Shown here one piece after another: positions 24,197 through 33,341 of a stretch of 33,472 nucleotides of DNA. The DNA is from Flavobacterium sp. (GTDB lineage: Bacteria > Bacteroidota > Bacteroidia > Flavobacteriales > Flavobacteriaceae), in assembly GCA_017984835.1 (NCBI GenBank), contig JAGNYR010000018.1:1-33472 (forward strand), in the 5' to 3' direction. Each line of letters starts with the position of its first letter. Position 1 is the first letter of the stretch. Below the pieces are notes generated by a model. It was not told the DNA's origin. It saw only the letters and a list, made by a program, of their open reading frames with translations, and did no database searches. The position numbers were made by a program, and so were the translations under genes.

Positions 24197-25786
24197 ATGA
24201 CTTTTACAGAAGAAATAGCTCGCAGACGTACCTTTGGTATCATTTCGCATCCCGATGCAGGAAAGACAACATTAACTGAAAAATTATTGCTCTTTGGAGG
24301 TGCCATTCAGGAAGCTGGTGCGGTTAAAAACAACAAAATAAAAAAAGGCGCTACCAGTGACTTTATGGAAATTGAACGCCAAAGAGGTATTTCGGTTGCA
24401 ACCTCTGTATTGGCCTTTATTTATAAGGATAAAAAAATCAATATTTTAGATACACCCGGACACAAGGACTTTGCTGAAGATACTTTTAGAACCTTAACAG
24501 CAGTCGACAGTGTCATTGTGGTGATTGATGTTGCAAAGGGGGTTGAGGAACAAACAGAAAAATTAGTAGCTGTTTGTAGAATGCGAAAAATACCCATCAT
24601 TGTATTCATCAACAAATTGGACCGAGAAGGAAAAGATGCTTTTGACTTAATGGATGAAGTTGAAAAAAAATTAGGCCTTCATGTTACACCTTTGAGTTTC
24701 CCGATCGGAATGGGATATGACTTCCAAGGTATCTATAATATTTGGGAACAGAACATCAATATGTTCAGCGGTGACAGCCGAAAAAACATTGAAGATACAA
24801 TTGCAATTTCTGACATCAACAGTCCTGACCTCGATAAATTAGTAGGCGAAAAACCTGCAGAAAAATTGAGAGAAGAACTTGAACTGATCGATGAAGTCTA
24901 TCCAAAATTTGACCGGCAAGAATACTTGGACGGAAATTTACAACCTGTGTTTTTTGGATCGGCATTGAATAATTTTGGAGTACGCGAATTATTGGATTGT
25001 TTTATCACGATTGCTCCCACTCCAAAAGCAAAAGAATCCGACACCCGATTGGTGCAACCCGACGAAACAAAATTGTCTGGATTTGTATTTAAAATACACG
25101 CCAACATGGACCCTAAACACAGAGACCGTTTGGCTTTTATCAAAATCGTATCCGGAACTTTTGAGAGAAACAAGCCTTATTTACATGTTAGAAATAACAA
25201 GTCGATGAAATTCTCGAGTCCGAATGCCTTTTTTGCAGAAAAAAAGGAAATCGTTGACATTTCCTATCCAGGAGACATTGTAGGATTACATGATACCGGA
25301 AATTTTAAAATTGGAGATACCTTGACTGAAGGAGAACAAATGAATTTTAGAGGAATTCCGAGCTTTTCTCCCGAACATTTTAGATACATCAACAATGCCG
25401 ATCCACTGAAAGCGAAACAACTTGAAAAAGGTGTCGACCAATTGATGGATGAAGGAGTAGCCCAGTTGTTTACTTTAGAATTAAACAATCGTAAAATCAT
25501 TGGAACGGTGGGAGCACTTCAATATGAAGTTATTCAATACCGTTTGGAGCATGAATATGGCGCCAAATGTACCTATGAAAACTTCCCGGTTCACAAAGCA
25601 TGTTGGGTAAAACCTGAAGATCCAAAAAGTGAAGAATTCAAGGAATTCAAACGAGTAAAACAAAAATTCATGGCCCATGATAAATATGGACAATTGGTAT
25701 TTTTAGCAGATTCTGATTTTACGATACAAATGACGCAAAGCAAATTCCCGACCGTCAAATTATTTTTCACATCTGAATTTGAATAA
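24197..25786 (+). CDS. prfC: Peptide chain release factor 3 (RF3)
   Basis: Translational GTPase that removes RF1/RF2 from the ribosome after termination. Seen: G1 SHPDAGKT (17-24), the QRGIS switch segment (62-66), G3 DTPGHKDF (85-92), G4 NKLDRE (139-144), then the beta-barrel and C-terminal domains with YPGDIVGLHDTG and HEYGAKC. The early FGIISHPDAGKTTLTEKLL distinguishes it from EF-G. The length of 529 is exactly that of E. coli RF3. Start ATG at 24197. It is monocistronic, ends at a clear terminator, and is convergent with the giant adhesin gene. Confidence 0.97.
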   Translation: MTFTEEIARRRTFGIISHPDAGKTTLTEKLLLFGGAIQEAGAVKNNKIKKGATSDFMEIERQRGISVATSVLAFIYKDKKINILDTPGHKDFAEDTFRTLTAVDSVIVVIDVAKGVEEQTEKLVAVCRMRKIPIIVFINKLDREGKDAFDLMDEVEKKLGLHVTPLSFPIGMGYDFQGIYNIWEQNINMFSGDSRKNIEDTIAISDINSPDLDKLVGEKPAEKLREELELIDEVYPKFDRQEYLDGNLQPVFFGSALNNFGVRELLDCFITIAPTPKAKESDTRLVQPDETKLSGFVFKIHANMDPKHRDRLAFIKIVSGTFERNKPYLHVRNNKSMKFSSPNAFFAEKKEIVDISYPGDIVGLHDTGNFKIGDTLTEGEQMNFRGIPSFSPEHFRYINNADPLKAKQLEKGVDQLMDEGVAQLFTLELNNRKIIGTVGALQYEVIQYRLEHEYGAKCTYENFPVHKACWVKPEDPKSEEFKEFKRVKQKFMAHDKYGQLVFLADSDFTIQMTQSKFPTVKLFFTSEFE

Positions 25787-25804
25787 ACAATATATTAATA
25801 AAAT

Positions 25805-25835
25805 AAAAAATCATCCTTTAGGGATGATTTTTTTT
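25805..25835 (+). terminator. Intrinsic terminator of prfC
   Basis: Stem TCATCC (25811-25816) / GGATGA (25822-25827), extended by A-T pairs from the flanking A6 and T8 runs, with a 5-nt loop. It lies 18 bp past the prfC stop. Confidence 0.85.
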
Positions 25836-26049
25836 GAATGATCTCGACACAATCTGTTTGGATTTGATTAATATAATTATTTTGGCAGATAGATGAAAAA
25901 AAATATTTTGGCTTTATACATGACAAATATAGATCGAGATAGAGAGTAGAAAAAATTATTTCTGTAGATATATTTTGATAGTCGTGTAGAATGATTACTA
26001 CAAAATACCATAACCATTTTCGTCTAAAATGGCAGACAAAATTGGATAT

Positions 26050-26077
26050 AAAAAAAGAGCCACCCAATGGGTGGCTC
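26050..26077 (-). terminator. Intrinsic terminator of the adhesin gene
   Basis: Perfect 9-bp GC-rich stem GAGCCACCC (26057-26065) / GGGTGGCTC (26069-26077) with loop AAT. On the minus strand it is followed by a T7 tract. It lies 25 bp after the adhesin stop. Confidence 0.9.
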
Positions 26078-26102
26078 TTCTCTATCATAAAATAATAAGC
26101 TA

Positions 26103-29100
26103 TTATTTTTTAATCACTTTTACTGTTTTAGAAACTTGATCCGAAGTTACTTCTACAAAGTAAGTACCTGAAGCAAATTGAGACAAATCAATTTGAGTTG
26201 TGGTAGCGTTTACTTTTTTAGCAACTACTTCTTGACCTAACATGTTGAATACTCTTACTTGTGTAATTTCATCAGCATAACTAATATTTACAATATCAGA
26301 TGTTGGGTTTGGATAGTAAGTAAAATTAGCCACATCAAAAGTACCTCTGTCTAGCGTTACTGTAACAGTAACAGCTAAAGCGTTACTTCTACATGCACCC
26401 ACCACTGAAACAGCATAATAAGTAGAACCATTTGTGATTTGAGTTCCGGCTACTATTGCATTTGTTCCGGCAGCTGCATCAAGTGCAGTTGGGTACCAAA
26501 TAACATTTGTACCACTTACAGAGATATCTTCAATCGTTGCATCTGCAGCCACACCACCAAAAATAGCTTGAGGTGACGTACCTGTTGGTGTAGATGCTGT
26601 AGTGATCGTTACATTCACAGGAAGTCTAGAACTTTCACAACCAGCAACTGTTTGTGACACATAATAAGTTCCTGAAGCAAGTGACGCAGTAGAAGCTAAA
26701 GCAGATCCACCTGTTGAAGCAGCATACCATTGTAAACCTGAACCAGTCGCTACTAAATCAGACACAGTTGCACTTGTACAGAACGTTTGAGCTGAAGCAG
26801 AAGCAGCTGCAGTCGTATTAACTGTAACAGGTACTTGAATTCTAGGCCCTTCACATCCATTCAATGTTTGTGAAGCGTAATAGTTAGTAGTTGATAGCGT
26901 TGCTGTTGAAGCTAATGCAGAACCACCTGTAGCTGCAGCATACCATTTGATTGCAGAACCTGTCGCAACTAAGTTGGCAACGGTTGCGCTATTACAGAAT
27001 GTTTGAGCTGATGCAGTTGGCAACGCCGTAACATTAACAGTAACCGCAACTGGAGTTCTTGGTCCTTCACACATGAAGCTTGTTTGAGAAACAAAGTAAG
27101 TACCCGTTACTAAAGGTGTAGTTGTGGTTAAAGCTGATCCATTTGTAGCTACATCATACCATTGCAATCCTGAACCAGAAGGAGCTAAATCTGCCACTGT
27201 ACCTGCATTACAAAATGTTTGAGATGAAGCATTTGGAGCCGATGGAATAGCTATTATGGTAACCGCTACTGGCAAACGATTCACACTTTCACAACCCGCT
27301 ACTGTTTGAGAAGCATAATAGGTTGTTCCCGTTGTTAATCCTACAACAGACAATACTGGAATTTGGTTACCCGCTGTTGCAGCATCGTACCATTTGATTC
27401 CTGAACCTACCGCTGAAAGATTGGTCATGTTTGCAGTTCCACAAAAGTCTGCAGTAGTACTTCCTGTTGGAGCCGCTGGTTGATTTACACTTACTACTAC
27501 AGAAGCAATAGAAGAACAACCATTTGCATTTGTACCTTTGATATAATATGTACCTGCAACTGCAGCAGCTGGAGTAGCATAACTAGTAGTCGCTGCTGAA
27601 TCAGTAAAATACGTATAAGTCAATCCTGTATCAGATCCTGTTGTTACTGCAGATGCAGTCAAATCAACCGTACTTGGATAACAAACTGTTGCTGGAGCTA
27701 GGGTTGTAACTATTGGTAACGGATTAGAAGTTACAATTACATTTTGAGTTGCACTACAACCTGTTGTGGGATTAGTAGCTACAACAGCATAAGTTATTGA
27801 ACCACTTGTAGTTAATGTAGTTGAGCCCGAAGCTGTAGTTAATGCAGGAGTAGTATTCCATGACCAATTGTATTGGCTTGAAACATTTGTAACAACCTGA
27901 CCACCAAACACAATATTTAAACGGTTAGTACTCAAACTCGCGCTGTTAGATGCATTTGTTGAAGTGTATGCAACCGTATTATTTGTTGTTGCAGTATAAT
28001 AAGTTACAGAATTATTATATGCATCAGCTCCGTTATGAACTAAATCAACAATAATATTAGAAGTCCCGTCCCATACATAAGGGGTTGAAAATGGGATTGT
28101 TTGAAGTCCGCTTGCCGTATGCGTATACGTTTGAGAAGGATATACAGTTGTATACGAAGTTGTAGATTCAAAAGTAGTCAATGCAGATAAAGAAGTAGAA
28201 CCCATTTTCACAACGAAACCGCTATTAGTTGCACCATCACCTAATGTTGTAATATTAAAAGCCATTGAAGTAATATTTCCGGCTCTCAAACCAGATGCTT
28301 GCAATTCTGCAGCAGTATAAACAGTTTGCATTCTATAAGAAGGCCATCTGTTACAAAACGCTGTTGGCTGAGAAGTTGGACTAGTTAACGTAGTTCCTGT
28401 TCCTATAGTAGCAGTACCTGGAGCAATAGAAATAATTGAAGCATCCAAATTAATTGTACTACCCACACAGGCCAACGATGGACTAGCTGTAGCAGTTGTA
28501 ATTGCTGGCAAAGGATTAACGTTTACAACAACTGTATTGGTTGTTTGACAACCTCCATCAACAGCTGAAACTGTATAAGTAAATGTTCCTGCTGATGTAG
28601 GAGTAATTGTTAAAGATGCCCCACTCTGTGAGGTCTCTACTCCACTTCCTGAAGTAGACAACCAAGAATAGGTATAATTTTGAACAGGCGAAGTTGCACT
28701 GTTTGCAGACGTTAAGGTAACACTTTGACCCAAACAAACAGTTGACAATGAAGATACAGCAGAAATTGCATCTGGAGCACTTACAGTTACAGTCACAGCA
28801 ACACGTGAACTTTCACAAGAAGTTGTTGGATTTACAACAGAAACATAAAATGTTTTTGTCGCACTAACTTGGGAAGTATAAGTAGTAGAAGTAGTAGATT
28901 GTAATGCTACCCCACCTGAAGCTACATCATACCAATTAAAAACTGGCGAAGTAAAAGCATTGGTATCCGCTACGCTCGCAGATGGAATTTGAGTCCCACA
29001 TTGTAAGGAACTTGATCCCGTTGGAGCTGATGGTAGTGGGTTTGGAGTTACAGTTACCGTATTTGACACTGAACAAGTACCTAAAGTTGCAGTTGCAGTA

Positions 29101-32100
29101 TAGGTTTGTGATGTTGTTGATTTTGTGTAAACTAAAACATTTGATTCACCTGAATAAGGAACTGTTGCTGCTGCATCAGTATACAAATCAGTTGATGGTG
29201 ACCAAGAAAATACCGGTTGGATTGGTGGTATAAACGTAAGAATTGTACCTGAAGGAATATTTGTAGTATTCACAGATGTATTTTCAGTACTAGTAGATAT
29301 TGTTGAGGTATTGATTGGTGAAAGTGGAGAAACACTAATAAAATTACCAACTGCACCTGAAATACCAATTGTAGAACTAGGTGATGATAATGCTGCACTT
29401 TGAGTACCATAATTAAACTGAATAGTACCATTTTCGTACAATAATGCTTGCATATTGATAGTTGGATTGGTAGTACTACCACTACCTGCAACGTGTAATC
29501 CAGTCCATTGAACAGTTAGAACTCTATTTGGAGCTGTTCCGGTAGTGCTATAAATTATAGTACCACCTACAGTATTGTTGTCATCCCACAAAGGTGAAAT
29601 TACATTTGCATTGGAAGCTAAAGCATTAGAAGAAAGGCCTGTTAATGCAGCAGTAGTATTACCTAGTAATAATAACCCATTCGTAGAAGCAGCAAATACT
29701 GTTTGATTTGATCCATTATATGGAAATGAAAATCCTATTGGCAAATTACCTACACCGCTATCATCCGTTGTTGCGGTTGTTAAAGCTGTTCCAGTAATTG
29801 CAGAATAAGTACCTGTTGAACCTGAGAATCCATAAGCAGACACACTTGAATTAACAGTACCACCATTAGCAGTTAATGAAGTGATACCACCGTCACAAAT
29901 CGAAGTTGGATTTTTTTGGATGGTAATTGTATTTGGCGCAACACTTACGGTTACAGCAACCGTACTTGTAGAAGAACAACCTTCTGCACTTACACCGGTT
30001 ACGGTATAAGTAGTATTTACAGTTGGACTTGCAGTTACACTAGATCCTGTTGTAGTAGCTAAACCAGTTGCAGGAGACCAGCTGTAGGTAGCTCCACCTG
30101 TTGCAGTCAAACTTGTACTTGTTCCAGAACAAATAGTTACCGCAGAGGAAGCCACAATCGTTGGAGGCGCTACAGTAGTAAATGGACTTGTTGTAGTTGT
30201 GTCAACAGAACCTGCTGGATTTGTAATAATAACTCCACCACTAACAACACCAACAGGAATAGTAACTGTTAAACTAGTTGTTGAACTTGAAGTAATAACA
30301 CCTGGCAAATTGATACCCGTTGAACCATTAAACAACACTGAAGTAACAGTATCTAAACCAGTTCCTGTAAAAGTTACTGATTGGCCTCCGTTGGTACAAA
30401 GTACTGAAGGTGTAAAACTAGTCACAGATGGCGCAACAATTACTCCATTAGACCATTCGTCAGCACCAATATCTGGCGTTGACACATCTCGTACATCTCC
30501 ATCAATATCTGTAGTATAACCAGATATTACTTGTCCAAAAGAACCTGCTAAGTTTAAAGCGCCTGATTCAAAATGTAAAAACGTAGCATCTGAGCCTGTT
30601 GTACTTGCAAAAGTAGGGTTTTGAGATTTTGAATTGGTTTCTCTTGTACTTACACGTATTTGGAAAGTTGATAGTCCAGCATCTATATTGGTACCATCAG
30701 TATATACACCACTTGTTCCAAAGAATAAATTATTATTTGAAGTGTTTGCATAGTTTAATAAATCTGTTGCTGCACTTCTTCTAAAAGCAACCGCTAAACC
30801 AGTTCCAGAAGCACTCGATGCATTAACAATTATGTTATTACGCATATCTAAAGCTGCAGTTGTTGCGGTAGCGCTATAGGTATGAAAAATACCTGTAGAT
30901 CCAAAGTTTGCACCCGAAGAAATTGAATTCAAACGAATCGTATTATTGTAAACTTTAAGTGTTGATAAAGCAGTAGATGAAGTAATATTAATACCTCTAA
31001 TAACGTCGTTACCTGAAGCTGCAGTTGCGCGCAAATCACCAACAATATTATTGTACGTGTTTATATTTAAACCTCCAGATATTACAATCCCGTTTACAGT
31101 TGAACCTGCATTTGTACCTAATAAATTGTATATTTTATTTTGATATACATTTGTTGTAGCACCACCACCAATACTTAAAGCATTAACTGCTGCTGCACCA
31201 GTAGAAGACAATGTGTGAATTACGTTGCTATTAATATTTATAGTAGTTGATGCATTGGAACAAGATAATCCTGTAACTGAGCCACCTGTAGCAGTAGATG
31301 ATAAGTTGTTAATCGTATTATTAGCAATTGTTAAAGCTGTTCCACTTGCAGTAGACCCAATATTTACACCTGTAATATTTCCTTGTCCAGTAATATTAGT
31401 AACACTATTATTTGAAACATTTGAAGTTCCACTAAAATATGTAAAGTTCATTACTGTTATTGAACTTGTTCCTCCTGTCAAGTTATTAAATGTGTTACCT
31501 GTAATAGTCTTAGCAGAAGCAGTCCCTCCATCTGTATTATTAAATCCAGTTATTCCAGTGGCACCTGTAACTGTAACATTTGAAAAATTATTATTCAAAT
31601 AATTAGCAGTCGTTCCAATTACAGAAGAACCGTTAGTAGAACTAAAAGTAACCGTACCTCCTGCACCCGTTTTATTAAACCCAGTAACAACAGTATTGTT
31701 ATTAAGATTGGTTGTCCCAGCAGCTGGCATGGTAAAACTATGACTAATAAAAGTAAAACTACCCGTTGTATTACTAGTAATGTTAGTAAAACTATTATTA
31801 GTAATATTAGTAGTTAAATTGGTACTTGAAATAGTAATTAAATTTACCGAACCCGATGCAGCTGAAGAGTAACCCGCTGCTGTAAAATTATTATTAGTAA
31901 CATTTAATACACTAGTTGCACTAGCAGATCCAGAAGGATAAGTAATACCATTAATACTACCCGATAAATTACCACTAGTTAATGCTAAAGTATTATAGTT
32001 GATACTATTCGTAAAGGTAGTTGTAGGAGTGTTTGATGCTGCAGGAATCTGAATTCCATTTAATGTGCCTGCCGTAACCCCACCATTAGATGATGTTAAA

Positions 32101-33038
32101 CTATTGTATGAAATATTAAATCCAATTGAATTACGAACCAATATACCATTGACAGTTCCAGACACATTAGCATAACTTGAAAAAGTACCCGTTCTTCCGA
32201 AATCAGTAATTGTATTACCTGTAGTTGATGAAGAACCTCCAATATCAATTCCTGTATTATGATCTACAGCAGCAGTTGGACCTACAACTAAAATACCAAT
32301 ATTTGTATTACTAATGCTATTTCCATACACTTTTAAACCACTGTTTCCTCCTGCAGATGTTGTAGCGGTTGCAGAAGTAGTTGCAGTAGTTGCGCTATGT
32401 GTAGAGTTACTATAAATACCAAACGTATTTTGATACGCTTTATTTAACGTAATTGTGTTATTTTGAATAGTACAGTTTTGTGCTCCATTTGTTGTAGTTG
32501 CATATAATAAAGCTACACCCCATTCTGTCATGGTGTTAGTACCAGCGGCAATGTCTGTAGAACCAGGTGTAAATACACGTTCATTCATAATGAAATTTTG
32601 TATCGTAATCCAATCTCCTCCAATAATTTTGAAAATGGCATCATAAAGTAAACCTGCCGTTTGGGAAGGTGCCGTTACCGTAAAACCACCACCATTTATG
32701 GTAATAGTATTTGAAGACGTTCCAGACTTGGTTATACTATAACCACCCACAGGAGCCGTCTCATTGGCAGTTAATGTGATTTCAACTGGACTCGTAATTG
32801 TAGCAGTATTCAATGCGGTGATAGCATCTGCTAAAGTAGCATAAGTTGGTGCTAATCCTGAACCACTGTTCGTGGTTACTTGCGCATTACTTTGCATAAA
32901 ACAAAACAACGCAATAAACACCGTTACAAACGAAAGCCAGTTTCTTTTTGTAGCCGTATACGAAGTGCCCTCTTGTATTTGAGAATGTATTGAAGTAGTA
33001 GTATTACACGCTTCAACTGAATCGTAATTATTATTCAT
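26103..33038 (-). CDS. Giant T9SS-secreted surface protein: beta-helix, Ig-like repeats, sorting domain
   Basis: A 2311-residue exported protein, probably a surface adhesin. Regions: signal peptide with a long polar N-region (1-32), hydrophobic core and SNA|Q cleavage near 52; a right-handed parallel beta-helix (about 60-860) of Asn/Thr/Ser-rich rungs with N-N-[TSN]-[IVF] turns, closed by the PDIGADEW segment; an IPT/TIG-like domain (about 865-955); a Cys-bearing Ig/PKD-like domain (about 955-1035); a globular beta domain with NGLLLLGNTT and SPLWDDN (about 1070-1250); more Ig-like domains (about 1260-1540); a second globular beta domain (about 1556-1713) with FNITTLGDG; Ig-like repeats of 72 residues (about 1853-2230); and a C-terminal type A sorting domain (about 2236-2311) with YYPNPTSD, VFNMLGQEV and SGTYFVEV, ending VKVIKK. 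The only in-frame ATG before the hydrophobic core is used. Ligand unknown. Monocistronic. Confidence 0.93.
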   Translation of the reverse strand: MNNNYDSVEACNTTTSIHSQIQEGTSYTATKRNWLSFVTVFIALFCFMQSNAQVTTNSGSGLAPTYATLADAITALNTATITSPVEITLTANETAPVGGYSITKSGTSSNTITINGGGFTVTAPSQTAGLLYDAIFKIIGGDWITIQNFIMNERVFTPGSTDIAAGTNTMTEWGVALLYATTTNGAQNCTIQNNTITLNKAYQNTFGIYSNSTHSATTATTSATATTSAGGNSGLKVYGNSISNTNIGILVVGPTAAVDHNTGIDIGGSSSTTGNTITDFGRTGTFSSYANVSGTVNGILVRNSIGFNISYNSLTSSNGGVTAGTLNGIQIPAASNTPTTTFTNSINYNTLALTSGNLSGSINGITYPSGSASATSVLNVTNNNFTAAGYSSAASGSVNLITISSTNLTTNITNNSFTNITSNTTGSFTFISHSFTMPAAGTTNLNNNTVVTGFNKTGAGGTVTFSSTNGSSVIGTTANYLNNNFSNVTVTGATGITGFNNTDGGTASAKTITGNTFNNLTGGTSSITVMNFTYFSGTSNVSNNSVTNITGQGNITGVNIGSTASGTALTIANNTINNLSSTATGGSVTGLSCSNASTTININSNVIHTLSSTGAAAVNALSIGGGATTNVYQNKIYNLLGTNAGSTVNGIVISGGLNINTYNNIVGDLRATAASGNDVIRGINITSSTALSTLKVYNNTIRLNSISSGANFGSTGIFHTYSATATTAALDMRNNIIVNASSASGTGLAVAFRRSAATDLLNYANTSNNNLFFGTSGVYTDGTNIDAGLSTFQIRVSTRETNSKSQNPTFASTTGSDATFLHFESGALNLAGSFGQVISGYTTDIDGDVRDVSTPDIGADEWSNGVIVAPSVTSFTPSVLCTNGGQSVTFTGTGLDTVTSVLFNGSTGINLPGVITSSSTTSLTVTIPVGVVSGGVIITNPAGSVDTTTTSPFTTVAPPTIVASSAVTICSGTSTSLTATGGATYSWSPATGLATTTGSSVTASPTVNTTYTVTGVSAEGCSSTSTVAVTVSVAPNTITIQKNPTSICDGGITSLTANGGTVNSSVSAYGFSGSTGTYSAITGTALTTATTDDSGVGNLPIGFSFPYNGSNQTVFAASTNGLLLLGNTTAALTGLSSNALASNANVISPLWDDNNTVGGTIIYSTTGTAPNRVLTVQWTGLHVAGSGSTTNPTINMQALLYENGTIQFNYGTQSAALSSPSSTIGISGAVGNFISVSPLSPINTSTISTSTENTSVNTTNIPSGTILTFIPPIQPVFSWSPSTDLYTDAAATVPYSGESNVLVYTKSTTSQTYTATATLGTCSVSNTVTVTPNPLPSAPTGSSSLQCGTQIPSASVADTNAFTSPVFNWYDVASGGVALQSTTSTTYTSQVSATKTFYVSVVNPTTSCESSRVAVTVTVSAPDAISAVSSLSTVCLGQSVTLTSANSATSPVQNYTYSWLSTSGSGVETSQSGASLTITPTSAGTFTYTVSAVDGGCQTTNTVVVNVNPLPAITTATASPSLACVGSTINLDASIISIAPGTATIGTGTTLTSPTSQPTAFCNRWPSYRMQTVYTAAELQASGLRAGNITSMAFNITTLGDGATNSGFVVKMGSTSLSALTTFESTTSYTTVYPSQTYTHTASGLQTIPFSTPYVWDGTSNIIVDLVHNGADAYNNSVTYYTATTNNTVAYTSTNASNSASLSTNRLNIVFGGQVVTNVSSQYNWSWNTTPALTTASGSTTLTTSGSITYAVVATNPTTGCSATQNVIVTSNPLPIVTTLAPATVCYPSTVDLTASAVTTGSDTGLTYTYFTDSAATTSYATPAAAVAGTYYIKGTNANGCSSIASVVVSVNQPAAPTGSTTADFCGTANMTNLSAVGSGIKWYDAATAGNQIPVLSVVGLTTGTTYYASQTVAGCESVNRLPVAVTIIAIPSAPNASSQTFCNAGTVADLAPSGSGLQWYDVATNGSALTTTTPLVTGTYFVSQTSFMCEGPRTPVAVTVNVTALPTASAQTFCNSATVANLVATGSAIKWYAAATGGSALASTATLSTTNYYASQTLNGCEGPRIQVPVTVNTTAAASASAQTFCTSATVSDLVATGSGLQWYAASTGGSALASTASLASGTYYVSQTVAGCESSRLPVNVTITTASTPTGTSPQAIFGGVAADATIEDISVSGTNVIWYPTALDAAAGTNAIVAGTQITNGSTYYAVSVVGACRSNALAVTVTVTLDRGTFDVANFTYYPNPTSDIVNISYADEITQVRVFNMLGQEVVAKKVNATTTQIDLSQFASGTYFVEVTSDQVSKTVKVIKK
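26345..27480 (-). repeat. Tandem Ig-like repeats inside the adhesin gene (216-bp units)
   Basis: Five consecutive units share the plan: QTFC or equivalent, then V..L...GS.[LI][QK]WY....GGSAL, then a T.YY.SQT strand, then G.CE..R.PV.VTV. The QTFC codons lie at 27221-27210, 27005-26994 and 26789-26778, so two adjacent units are exactly 216 bp (72 codons). The next one upstream in the gene is 231 bp, and the last before the sorting domain is diverged. The DNA itself is similar, for example the GAAGCTAA-GCAGA-CCACCTGT blocks near 26693 and 26910, which points to duplication rather than only protein-level constraint. Confidence 0.8.
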
Positions 33039-33156
33039 AAATTTATTTTTTGGTTACTTAATAATTTATAAAAATAATAAAAAAATGATACAAACTTTAT
33101 TTTTTTTATTTTTTATCCTAAAAATCAAAATGTTAGCTCATTTTCGATTAAAACAG

Positions 33157-33255
33157 TACCGGCTTGCGTGAAGGATCGTAGCGAAAAGACCACAGGCACT
33201 TGTAGCGCTAGCGGAGGGTGGCGCGGACTTGCAGCGGAGAGCCTGACCCCGTTAG
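33157..33255. repeat. GC-rich intergenic repeat element (GGCTTGCGTGAAGGAT...AGCCTGACCCCGTTAG type)
   Basis: An island of about 63% G+C by hand count (33161-33250) sits in DNA that is otherwise mostly A/T. It begins GGCTTGCGTGAAGGATCGTA and ends GCGGAGAGCCTGACCCCG, a frame I recall from intergenic repeats in Flavobacterium. The motif [GT]YAGCG occurs three times (GTAGCG near 33178 and 33202, GCAGCG near 33231), and a small palindrome TAGCGCTA lies at 33203-33210. It has no convincing reading frame. Only one copy is in the window, so the repeat assignment is from memory of the family. Confidence 0.5.
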
Positions 33256-33302
33256 AAGAAAAAATCCATTTTAAAAAAACATTTGTAAACGGGGGCACGC
33301 CA

Positions 33303-33341
33303 AAAAAAAACCGCTCGATAAAGAGAGGTAGTTTCTTTTAT
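33303..33341 (-). terminator. Weak terminator candidate after the DUF3467 gene
   Basis: Just past the stop, the minus strand reads CCTCTC-TTTATC-GAGCGG, a 6-bp stem with one mismatch extended by flanking AA/TT, followed by a T-tract of nine. The stem is short and imperfect, so confidence is low. Confidence 0.4.

Larger units (their letters stand above)
25787..26102. other. Intergenic region between convergent prfC and the adhesin gene
   Basis: This 316-bp stretch holds two terminators, one for each flanking gene. The ~210 bp between them are AT-rich, with no credible coding frame. A 7-bp inverted pair, ATCTCGA (about 25842) and TCGAGAT (about 25938), and a repeated ATTTTGGC are present, but I see no coherent structure. 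Confidence 0.6.
33039..33341. other. Intergenic region upstream of the adhesin gene
   Basis: This 303-bp gap lies between two same-strand genes. The part next to the adhesin (33039-33150) is extremely AT-rich and should hold its promoter. TAAAGTTTG on the minus strand near 33093 resembles a -7 box with one extra base, but I cannot name a full promoter. The middle is occupied by the GC-rich repeat element at 33157-33255, and the right part holds a weak terminator candidate for the DUF3467 gene. Confidence 0.5.

Noticed and set aside
25795..26088. 97-codon minus-strand frame between prfC and the adhesin
   Set aside because: It runs through both intrinsic terminators, its ends are made of their stems, and its Phe/Ile/Tyr-rich composition is what AT-rich DNA gives by chance.
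26345..27480. Regular repeats considered as a CRISPR-like array
   Set aside because: The 216-bp units are in frame, encode Ig-like domains, and show no short identical repeats with unique spacers.
31225..31602. 125-codon plus-strand frame antisense to the adhesin (also 30199-30519 and 28982-29233)
   Set aside because: These are mirror frames of Thr/Val/Asn-rich repeats on the coding strand. Their Val/Pro/Leu-rich, low-complexity translations show no domain, signal or motif.
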